64,000 bases of DNA from Candidatus Bathyarchaeota archaeon (GTDB lineage: Archaea > Thermoproteota > CALKCG01 > B24): the NCBI GenBank assembly GCA_018396755.1, contig JAGTQM010000007.1:16440-80439 (forward strand). Direction: 5' to 3'. The notes beneath the pieces are model-generated. The model saw only the letters and a list, made by a program, of their open reading frames with translations, had not been told where the DNA came from and did no database searches. Below, one piece after another: positions 51,680-58,935 of the stretch. The stretch's first letter is position 1; every line of letters begins with the position of its first letter. Both the position numbers and the translations under genes were made by a program.

Positions 51680-52327
51680 TCAATCGATAAGTATTTCCGT
51701 AGATGTTGTTTTCTCTCCAGCTAGAAGCAGAGCAATTCGCTCAGGATGTAAACCATTAACTATGAAACACCTAGCCTTTAACTTCACAACTATTTCAGGA
51801 AAGAAACGGTCTAAACATGAATCATGCCGTCTAAGCCAATCTAAACTAACTGTTTTAAGCAACCTACCACATTCATCATAAACTCCGTCAACATTCTTGG
51901 TTAAAATCAACAGTTTGACATTCAGTAGATGGGCCACGTAAGCAGATATACTATCTGAAGTAACATCCCAAGATGGCTGGAATGGGTCGTTCTCCTCCAA
52001 TATTCTATGAGGGAGAAGGACTGGAATAAATCCCTTAGAGACGCCTTCCAAACACTCCTTAATCGTGTAAACTGGTTTAGAGTTTGGCGTTAAATCCGCT
52101 ATTAATAGGCCGTATTGAGACATAGCTAATATCGCCATTTTATGTGCAGCTTCTTCAGAAACGTGGAAAATCCTATAGCAAAGCCTCACTTCATCGGCGA
52201 AGACAGCTCCACCAGGTACAATAACTAACCTGTAGTTTGAAGACAGCTTTCCAATCTCAAAACACAGCTTTTTAAGCGCAGCAGGATCTGAATATATACT
52301 ACCACCTATCTTCAAAACAGCCTCCAA
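51680..52327 (-). CDS. mfnE: [5-(aminomethyl)furan-3-yl]methyl phosphate kinase (amino-acid-kinase family)
   Basis: The 215-residue kinase has the amino-acid-kinase fold: AVLKIGGSIYSDPAAL, LVIVPGGAVFADEVR, DVTSDSISAYVAHLLNVKLLILTKNVDGVYDECG. Archaeal members next to MfnF phosphorylate the aminomethylfuran phosphate to the diphosphate. It overlaps mfnF by 16 bp, so the two are coupled. Confidence 0.88.
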   Translation of the reverse strand: MEAVLKIGGSIYSDPAALKKLCFEIGKLSSNYRLVIVPGGAVFADEVRLCYRIFHVSEEAAHKMAILAMSQYGLLIADLTPNSKPVYTIKECLEGVSKGFIPVLLPHRILEENDPFQPSWDVTSDSISAYVAHLLNVKLLILTKNVDGVYDECGRLLKTVSLDWLRRHDSCLDRFFPEIVVKLKARCFIVNGLHPERIALLLAGEKTTSTEILID

Positions 52328-53388
52328 TTTTCAGGCTCCCTCCCCTCTAGACGCTCTACGGCCATAAGGGCTAAAGCATAAGACGGTAAGGCTTTGGCAG
52401 CGTTTAAACCGATGAATTGAGATATAGATTTAACGTCTCTAAAGCCGAATATCGTTAAGGCTTTTTTAGCTAAGAATTCTCCACCGAGCCCTGCCGTGTA
52501 AGCAGGTTTACCCTTCAAATCTAAATTCAAATTCTCAGATAGCCTGGTTAACGCTTCAACTATTTGAAGTAACTGTGCCTTGTAGACATAGGAGGCTATG
52601 GAGTTTATTTCTTCCATCGATAGAATATCTAGATCTGCACATACAACTCTCGCCAATCTAGCTGCTGCTTCAAACGTAGATGCCCCTCTGCCATCTGGCG
52701 TATCTACAGTATAATCCTCGGGATGTATATGTCCAAGTATTAGATGAACATCCCCAGACTGAGCGAAGAATTCCGAGGATACTGGTGTTAAAACGCCTCT
52801 AACTGGTACATGTGACACTACTGTAGCGACATTTGTCCTCAAAGCACCAGTATATGCTAGTTCACCGTTCATAAGCTTCTCTAAATCGTTAAATCCACTA
52901 GCAACAACTTTACCGTTTAACACGGGAACTAACGATGTCGACGTACTACCGGTATCTACTAGGAGGCAGTCTTTTGAAAGCTTTGAAGCAAGCCACCCCG
53001 ATGCGTACCAGTTTGCAGCAGCAACCTCCAAAGGCTTTGATCTAACTTCTTCGGAATTTAAAAGCTCACCATAAATGTTTAAAAATCTAAGCTCGACGTT
53101 CTGCAATGCGAGTTTAGTGGAATCCACTATATGGTAGACACCTTCGGTCTTTGAGAAGTAGACGTCTGAAAGTTCAGCGGTCATCGTTATAGCTGCTAAA
53201 TCTGGATTCTCCAATCCAGATTTTTTAACTAGGTTTCTTATCGCTAATGCAAGGTTTTCACGTCCCCTCCGCCATATTGGAAAATACTCTGTAAACACTT
53301 CAATCCGTGATATTGCCCCGTCTACACAATCCATAACGGTTAACTTTAAATTAGCACCGCCTATATCTAGCCCTAAGACTCTTACCAT
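52312..53388 (-). CDS. mfnF: Methanofuran biosynthesis condensing enzyme MfnF (hydantoinase/oxoprolinase-like)
   Basis: The 358-residue ASKHA-fold protein starts VLGLDIGGANLKLTVMD and has ITMTAELSDVYFSKTEGV, CLLVDTGSTSTSLVPVLNG and LGHIHPEDYTVDTPDGRGAST. It joins the aminomethylfuran diphosphate to gamma-glutamyl-tyramine. It overlaps mfnD by 7 bp and mfnE by 16 bp, forming a tight operon in pathway order. Confidence 0.88.
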   Translation of the reverse strand: MVRVLGLDIGGANLKLTVMDCVDGAISRIEVFTEYFPIWRRGRENLALAIRNLVKKSGLENPDLAAITMTAELSDVYFSKTEGVYHIVDSTKLALQNVELRFLNIYGELLNSEEVRSKPLEVAAANWYASGWLASKLSKDCLLVDTGSTSTSLVPVLNGKVVASGFNDLEKLMNGELAYTGALRTNVATVVSHVPVRGVLTPVSSEFFAQSGDVHLILGHIHPEDYTVDTPDGRGASTFEAAARLARVVCADLDILSMEEINSIASYVYKAQLLQIVEALTRLSENLNLDLKGKPAYTAGLGGEFLAKKALTIFGFRDVKSISQFIGLNAAKALPSYALALMAVERLEGREPENWRLF

Positions 53389-54557
53389 GATATTTTACAC
53401 CCTGTTTCACGCTGAAGCTCTTCCAGAATTTTAAAGTATATGGCTCTAGCATTTGTAAAGTTGTCGGATACTGTTGCTATAAATCCATATGCCTTAACTA
53501 CATTCTCAATGGGGATGGGGGGAGAAGCCATGATATTTAAAAGAGCCGATGATTGCTTGAGGAGCTTATACGTGAAGCCTTCAAATAGAGTTTTCTTGAA
53601 ATAACAGATAGCCTTAAAATTGGGATTGAACTTGCAAGCTTTACCTAGACCTGTTTCAATAATGGCATTTGAGGGGTTTTCTGACAAAGACCTACTTAGT
53701 CCAATGTAAGATACGGTTAATCTTGGGTTAATCTCTATAACGTATACTCCATCTTTAGACAGTATTACGTCTATTCCAACATACCCCTTTAAACCTTTAA
53801 ACGGTTCAACAGCTTTGACCGCTATCTTAAAAGCTTCCTTCAAAAGCCTATGATGCATAGGTGTATAGCCGCCGAGATACATACTTCTACTGATCGATAT
53901 AAACTGACGGTTTAAACTAATAGGTAGAGCTTTTAGATCATCCGTCAGCAGAGAAATGCTTGCAGGTATTCCTTTAACAAACTCCTGTATTAAAAATTCT
54001 CGCTTCCTATTCAAGAGGAAGCGTTTAAGTTCTGTAGAGGACTGGAACACTTTCAAACCCTCGCATCCCGTGCCGGTTCTAGGTTTAACTACGAAAGGCG
54101 GTTTAAGAGAGCCTAAGTCTAACGGATTTTCAGGAGTGTACGTTAATGTTTTAGGGATTTTAAGTCCTATTCTAGAAAGCTCTGACATGGTTACGGCTTT
54201 ATCGGAAACCCTTCTGACAGTTTCATGATTAGAGCAGATGTGAAAACCATCAAGTTCTTCAAGGAGGCGAGCTAATAACCAGTCGTCTTCAGGGGCTATT
54301 ACGTATGTTAAATCGTGAAGTTGAGCAAGCTTCCTGAGCGTAGGAAAACTCACGTCGCTTATTTTTCTAACGGTGGAAGGGCTTAAAAATCTAGACAATT
54401 TTAAGAAATCTCTACAGACAACCGTAGAAACATTGTAACCAACATTGGAGAAGTCTCGGATTAAAGACGAAGCCATTGCAAGCCCTTCGGATAGAATACT
54501 TGAAGTTACATTTCTAAATAAGCCAGATAGTATTGCTTCAACGAGTAAAACTTGCAA
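53382..54557 (-). CDS. mfnD: Tyramine-L-glutamate ligase (ATP-grasp)
   Basis: The 391-residue ATP-grasp enzyme has an N-terminal domain (ILSEGLAMASSLIRDFSNVGY), the nucleotide-binding PFVVKPRTGTGCEGLKVF, FLIQEFVKGIPASISLL and the Mg-binding GVYVIEINPRLTVSYIGLSRS. It makes gamma-glutamyl-tyramine for methanofuran. It is about 70-100 residues longer than the shortest homologues; the C-terminal extension (PPIPIENVVKAYGFIATVSD) recalls the add-on domain of some ATP-grasp proteins in C1 clusters. Operon with mfnF and mfnE. Confidence 0.85.
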   Translation of the reverse strand: MQVLLVEAILSGLFRNVTSSILSEGLAMASSLIRDFSNVGYNVSTVVCRDFLKLSRFLSPSTVRKISDVSFPTLRKLAQLHDLTYVIAPEDDWLLARLLEELDGFHICSNHETVRRVSDKAVTMSELSRIGLKIPKTLTYTPENPLDLGSLKPPFVVKPRTGTGCEGLKVFQSSTELKRFLLNRKREFLIQEFVKGIPASISLLTDDLKALPISLNRQFISISRSMYLGGYTPMHHRLLKEAFKIAVKAVEPFKGLKGYVGIDVILSKDGVYVIEINPRLTVSYIGLSRSLSENPSNAIIETGLGKACKFNPNFKAICYFKKTLFEGFTYKLLKQSSALLNIMASPPIPIENVVKAYGFIATVSDNFTNARAIYFKILEELQRETGCKISW

Positions 54558-54568
54558 ACAACACCCTC

Positions 54569-55291
54569 CTAGAGGAAGCCAGCCCTCTCAAGATCGGAGA
54601 TCGTCAACTTGGATTGGTGAAGAGCGGAAGCCACTAGAGCGGCTTCAACATTCATCTCTCTCAATATCAACAGATCATTCAAGTTTCGAACACCTCCGCC
54701 AACTATCAGCTTAACTGATGCGTTTTTCAGCCCCCCTATGAGCTCTAAATCAGGTCCACTATTAGAACCGACCCTGGCTAGATCAACAATAATCACTTCC
54801 TTAAAGCCAAGTTTCACAAACTTCTCGAGGCATTCTCTAGGAGGAAGGCTCTTAAATCCCGGAATCTTAGATAAAATTTCACGGTTTTTAAGATCTAAGC
54901 TTAAAACCACCCGATCACATCCATAGGCTTCTAAAATCGATAGCGCGATCTCCAATTTTGGAAGCGTTTCCGTAGCCACTATAAGCTTCTTAACCCCAGT
55001 ATCAATTACCCTTGAAGCTTCTTCAAAGCTTTTAACCCCTAGATCCACCATCAAGTTTACTTCTGAAGATAGAGCTTTGTATAGTTCCGTGTTTATAAAA
55101 CCATAAAGTATAGCGTCTAGATCAGCTACGTAAATCGTTTTAAACCCTAAAGATGACAGTTTTTTAACGGTGGCCAGTGGATTTGAAAATGGGTAAAGGC
55201 GGCTTCTAATAGGCTTATATAAGTCTCTAAAACCCATTTTAGCCCAAACAGTTAAACCGTTTTTAACATCTAGAACAGGTATGACCTTCAA
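54569..55291 (-). CDS. HisA/HisF-like TIM-barrel protein of the methanofuran cluster
   Basis: The 240-residue barrel begins VIPVLDVKNGLTVWA and carries HisA-like phosphate-binding motifs (IYVADLDAILYG, LIVGGGVRNLNDL). It is not a normal HisA: the N-terminal catalytic Asp (VLDVKNG) is retained but the segment after it (RDLYKPIRSRLYPFSNPLATV) and the missing second-half Asp context differ. No other his genes are nearby, and it lies 11 bp before mfnD. HisA-related genes occur in C1 cofactor clusters of archaea and methylotrophs, so a role in methanofuran or methanopterin synthesis is likely though unproven. Confidence 0.75.
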   Translation of the reverse strand: MKVIPVLDVKNGLTVWAKMGFRDLYKPIRSRLYPFSNPLATVKKLSSLGFKTIYVADLDAILYGFINTELYKALSSEVNLMVDLGVKSFEEASRVIDTGVKKLIVATETLPKLEIALSILEAYGCDRVVLSLDLKNREILSKIPGFKSLPPRECLEKFVKLGFKEVIIVDLARVGSNSGPDLELIGGLKNASVKLIVGGGVRNLNDLLILREMNVEAALVASALHQSKLTISDLERAGFL

Positions 55292-55364
55292 AAATCAGCA
55301 CCTTAACTTCTTCAACCTTTCTTAGGTAGATTTTTAAGCTTCATAAGTTTTTAGATAGTTTGAG

Positions 55365-56495
55365 ATGGGCTACGCTGCACTACTTTACGATAGATTAACT
55401 ATAGATGAAGCTGAACTGTTACTAACGGCTAATAGGAGGGGGTTGACTTTTAAGAAGGTCTTCACCAAAGACCCCTCAATGCTTTCGGAGGCGGATTTGA
55501 CAGATGTCCGTGTTGTGGTAAATCGTTGTGAAAGCAAGAATAGAGCTTTAGAAGCAGCTAGAAGAATTACAAGCCTCAATAGAACAATTGTAAACTCGTA
55601 CAAGGTTGAAGAATTATGTTCCAATAAGATTAGAACCATTGAAACGCTTGATAAACGCGGTATTAAAGTCCCTAAGGGCTTATTTAAGCTGTTTCCAAGG
55701 GATTTGCATGGTTCAAGTAACTGGATAGATGAAGTTGTTGAAGAGGCAGAGGTTAAACTAAAATATCCAATTGTCTTTAAGCCTACACATGGAAGCTGGG
55801 GTAAAGGCATAATTAAAATCGATTGTAGAGAGCATTTAATGGAAGTTCTCAGAGAGAACTCTAAACCAAATGAAATAAATCCAGAGGGTGTTTTCCTGCA
55901 AGAGTATGTTGAAAAACCCGGCTTTGACCTTAGAATAATCGCCTACAAGGAGAAACGGGAAACAGATATACTGTGTTGCATAGCTAGAGTTTCCAGAAGA
56001 CCTGAAGAGTTTAGAACAAATACCCACCTTGGAGGACTACCAGTAGGTGTTGAATTGGAAAATTACCCAGAGCACGTAAATGAAGTTTTAAAAGCTACAG
56101 AAATCATAATGCAAGAGGAGGAGTATGGCATAATCGCTTTAGATGCTATGCCTCAAATAGAAAATATAGATCACAGCATTGTGTATAAGCTTACTGGTGA
56201 ATGTGTAAAAATGTACGATAAAATCAGGAAGTTTGTAGATGAAAACAAGTTTAAACGCTACAGTGAGTGGAAGAATGAAATGGAGCTTATGTTTCAGAAG
56301 CTTAAAATGGATGATTCTTACATAAAGCTTAGAAAAGTCATTTCAAGTTTACTTGAAAGCAGTAGCCTTAAGATCCATGAAGCCAATTCAAGGTTTGATT
56401 ACGCGATGAACACTAGGAATGCTACAGGAGTAAACCCAGCTGAAAAATACGTTGACTTGTGTTTAGAAGTGCTGAGAGATAATCAACCCTCGTAA
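55365..56495 (+). CDS. RimK/LysX-family ATP-grasp ligase
   Basis: The 376-residue protein has the RimK/LysX layout: VVVNRCESKNRALEAARRI, NSYKVEELCSNKIRTIETL, the ATP site PIVFKPTHGSWGKGI, FLQEYVEKPGFDLRIIAY and RTNTHLGGLPVG. The Mg-binding Asn-Glu-x-Asn strand usual at the end of the domain is not evident; IIALDAMPQIEN occupies that place. It is ~90 residues longer than LysX. Such ligases add Glu or similar amino acids to a carboxylate. Neighbours suggest either lysine/arginine synthesis on LysW (homocitrate-synthase-like gene nearby) or glutamylation of methanofuran/methanopterin. It is divergent from the HisA-like gene. Confidence 0.75.
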   Translation: MGYAALLYDRLTIDEAELLLTANRRGLTFKKVFTKDPSMLSEADLTDVRVVVNRCESKNRALEAARRITSLNRTIVNSYKVEELCSNKIRTIETLDKRGIKVPKGLFKLFPRDLHGSSNWIDEVVEEAEVKLKYPIVFKPTHGSWGKGIIKIDCREHLMEVLRENSKPNEINPEGVFLQEYVEKPGFDLRIIAYKEKRETDILCCIARVSRRPEEFRTNTHLGGLPVGVELENYPEHVNEVLKATEIIMQEEEYGIIALDAMPQIENIDHSIVYKLTGECVKMYDKIRKFVDENKFKRYSEWKNEMELMFQKLKMDDSYIKLRKVISSLLESSSLKIHEANSRFDYAMNTRNATGVNPAEKYVDLCLEVLRDNQPS

Positions 56496-56860
56496 CGGAA
56501 TTCCTCCGTTACGATAGAAGAGGGAATTAAAAATTTATCGATTACTTTTAAAGCCCTATCTAAATCAAAGTCCTTACATGTGTAAATATCTACTGTGAAG
56601 AACTTAAACTCTCGCCAAGTGTATAAAGAAACTCCAGATTCAACCCAGCCCATGTAACCTGCTAATCCCTTGTGAATTGGATGCTTTCGAGAGTCTGGGC
56701 TGAAAATCATAGGTTTAGTTATTGGAACCATTGACAGTGTTTCAGCCAATTCATTGAAGAATCTTTCAATAAGAGACCTATCGACCTCTACGTTGTAAAA
56801 ACCCTCTATGAAGACTCTTCTTCTTTTAACTTGAGGAAGCAGATTCTTCAAAACAGACAC
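56483..56860 (-). CDS. SpeD-like (S-adenosylmethionine decarboxylase family) protein, altered active site
   Basis: The 125-residue protein has the class Ib SpeD pattern: VESGVSLYTWREFKFFTVDIYTC aligns with the ESHxxIHTWPEYGYAAVDxFTC of SAM decarboxylase. The Ser that would form the pyruvoyl cofactor and the Cys 20 residues later are kept at exact spacing, but both His residues (of SH and IHTW) are Gly and Tyr. It may self-process poorly or act on another substrate. It overlaps the LysX-like gene by 13 bp tail to tail and follows the homocitrate-synthase-like gene by 33 bp on the same strand. Confidence 0.65.
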   Translation of the reverse strand: MSVLKNLLPQVKRRRVFIEGFYNVEVDRSLIERFFNELAETLSMVPITKPMIFSPDSRKHPIHKGLAGYMGWVESGVSLYTWREFKFFTVDIYTCKDFDLDRALKVIDKFLIPSSIVTEEFRYEG

Positions 56861-56893
56861 TGAGAAAAATATACTTAAAGTGAAAAATTAGGT

Positions 56894-58333
56894 TTACCTG
56901 AATTCGTCGAAGACTATTGATGTACTTGTTTCTTCTATTCCTGGACTTAAGCTCCTAATATTTTGAGTTATACTATCTAAGAGGCTTGTATTGGGTACGT
57001 CTTTAATATCGATAAGATAATCCCAGTATCCCGTAATCTCTCTAATTCTAAAAGGCGTATTATACTTAACGAGAAGCTTCCTAATGTTTTCTACCATGTC
57101 TTGTTCACCGTGTCCAGGTTTGACTTTGAGAAATATAACGGCATCTCCTAGGCTTCCGGTGAAGCCCGGCTTCGTTTTAACAGGTTTTCCAGTTTCCTCT
57201 TGGATTATACTCCATACCTCTGGAAGCCTTAAATCTCTGCCCTTCTCCATGGATACTGACCGTATTCTATCTACAATCTTAGACTTAACGCTCTGATCTA
57301 TATCATACTCATTTAGAAGAACTTCTATAAGCTCTTTAGACTGCATAGCTCCAAATTCGTAAAGTCTCTCAAGACCGTATTTAGAGAAGTCTATCGTTTC
57401 GTAGGTTTCAGGACACTTCAAAACCGCTTTCTGATGGGTACCAGCTTTATGAGTTCTAGCAAAAACCCCAACAATAGGATGGAAAGGGTGAATAGGTATA
57501 CCTGATACAGCAGATAGATAGTTGTAGAGTTGAGGAATTCTTCTAAAGTCTATACCTATCTTTACACCGTAGAGGGATTCGAGGTTTTCAGCTGATGTTG
57601 CTAAATCTGCTATTCCACATCGCTCTCCGATTCCCATAACGGTCACATCGAAGCTTTTAGCTCCACCAAGCAAACCCATAATGCTATTTATAACTGCGAG
57701 CCCTCTGTCGTTATGACAATGAACATCCAGTGGAATACTCATCTCTTCCGCTGTTCTAGCTACAATTTCCCTGAATTGTAGAGGTTCAGCTTGACCTTTA
57801 GTATCCGGTATCTTCAATATGTCAGCCCCAGCTTCTTCAGCCACCTTTCCAACTTCTATGATTTTCTCAACTGGTAGACTCGTAGCATCTTCCATAGTGT
57901 ATATGACGCATTCAAAGCCGATACTATCCTTAGCATAAGATACTACATCTCTTATAGTAGCTAAAGCCTTCTCATAGCTCATACCGTTGAGTTTGTAGAG
58001 GAGGTGTCTTTCCGTAGGTGAGAGGAAGATTGTCACCCCCCATGTTCCGCATTTCCAAGCAATATCAACGTCTTCTCTTAAGCATCTGCAGTGTCCAATA
58101 AGTTTCGCATTACCATATCCAAGCTCTTTAAAATACTCTACAACTCTTTCAACACCAGTTCTATACTTAGGACTGTAGGGAGAACCCACCTCCATGTAAA
58201 GCTTTTCTCCCACGGTTTCATAGATCATCTTAGCTAGAGTAGCTTTTTCTTCTGGCTTAAAGTAGACTCTAGGTGCTTGCTCCCCTTCTCTAAGCGTGGA
58301 ATCTATTATATGCTCAAGCCTTATAGATGGCAC
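56894..58333 (-). CDS. Homocitrate/isopropylmalate synthase-family enzyme with C-terminal RAM-like domain
   Basis: Residues 1-380 form the DRE-TIM metallolyase barrel: HIIDSTLREGEQAPRV, MEDATSLPVEKI, DTKGQAEPLQF, VHCHNDRGLAVINS and the lid HKAGTHQKAVL. The last ~85 residues (GDAVIFLKVKPGHGEQDMVENIRKLL, YWDYLIDIKDV) are an Lrp-type ligand-binding (RAM) domain, as in homocitrate synthases of Sulfolobales. It probably opens lysine synthesis by the aminoadipate route, with allosteric control through the RAM domain. The start is GTG. An Lrp regulator lies just upstream on the same strand. Confidence 0.83.
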   Translation of the reverse strand: MPSIRLEHIIDSTLREGEQAPRVYFKPEEKATLAKMIYETVGEKLYMEVGSPYSPKYRTGVERVVEYFKELGYGNAKLIGHCRCLREDVDIAWKCGTWGVTIFLSPTERHLLYKLNGMSYEKALATIRDVVSYAKDSIGFECVIYTMEDATSLPVEKIIEVGKVAEEAGADILKIPDTKGQAEPLQFREIVARTAEEMSIPLDVHCHNDRGLAVINSIMGLLGGAKSFDVTVMGIGERCGIADLATSAENLESLYGVKIGIDFRRIPQLYNYLSAVSGIPIHPFHPIVGVFARTHKAGTHQKAVLKCPETYETIDFSKYGLERLYEFGAMQSKELIEVLLNEYDIDQSVKSKIVDRIRSVSMEKGRDLRLPEVWSIIQEETGKPVKTKPGFTGSLGDAVIFLKVKPGHGEQDMVENIRKLLVKYNTPFRIREITGYWDYLIDIKDVPNTSLLDSITQNIRSLSPGIEETSTSIVFDEFR

Positions 58334-58397
58334 GATTTAACCACCACTCGACGAGCATTATGGTGATATTTAACTAAATATAAGTTTTTCGGATATC

Positions 58398-58823
58398 TTA
58401 TGAAGATTCTCTTAAAACTACCAAGGTATTCGTTGATTCTACACCATCAATTTTACGAATTTCGTCAATACAATTATTTAAATCGGACACATCGCTACCT
58501 TTTATTATAGCCACTATGTCGTAAAGTCCTGAGACCTCATAAACCGCCTCAACATCGCGGAGTTTTTTCACCTTCTCGGAAACTATAGATAGAGGATGGG
58601 AGGTTCTAGCAGATATGAGGACAAGAGCCTTCAATAATGGCTTTGTAGCACCAATTTCAACAGTAAACTTTTTTATAACACCGCTCTTCACAAGCCTGTT
58701 AACCCTTCGTCTAATAGCGCCTTCAGTAACACCAACAGTACGGGCTAATTCTGTATACTTCACCCTCGAGTTTCTCTTAAGTGCTTCAAGAATCTGCCTA
58801 TCAATATCGTCGAGCCTAACCAT
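58398..58823 (-). CDS. Lrp/AsnC-family transcriptional regulator
   Basis: The 141-residue protein has an N-terminal winged HTH (VRLDDIDRQILEALKRNSRV, ARTVGVTEGAIRRRVNRLVKSGVI) and a C-terminal RAM domain (VEAVYEVSGLYDIVAIIKGSD). It lies 64 bp upstream of the homocitrate-synthase-like gene, which carries a related RAM domain, so it may act like LysM and control lysine synthesis in response to amino acids. It is divergent from the acyl-CoA synthetase gene. Confidence 0.92.
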   Translation of the reverse strand: MVRLDDIDRQILEALKRNSRVKYTELARTVGVTEGAIRRRVNRLVKSGVIKKFTVEIGATKPLLKALVLISARTSHPLSIVSEKVKKLRDVEAVYEVSGLYDIVAIIKGSDVSDLNNCIDEIRKIDGVESTNTLVVLRESS

Positions 58824-58935
58824 TAAAATTATCTTTATCAGATTAATTCTTTAATTTAACTCTTTAAGCATAGAAAACCATTTATGAGAGGCTGAGCTTT
58901 AGAAGACTGAAACTCTTCAAAAACAAGTGGTGTAA

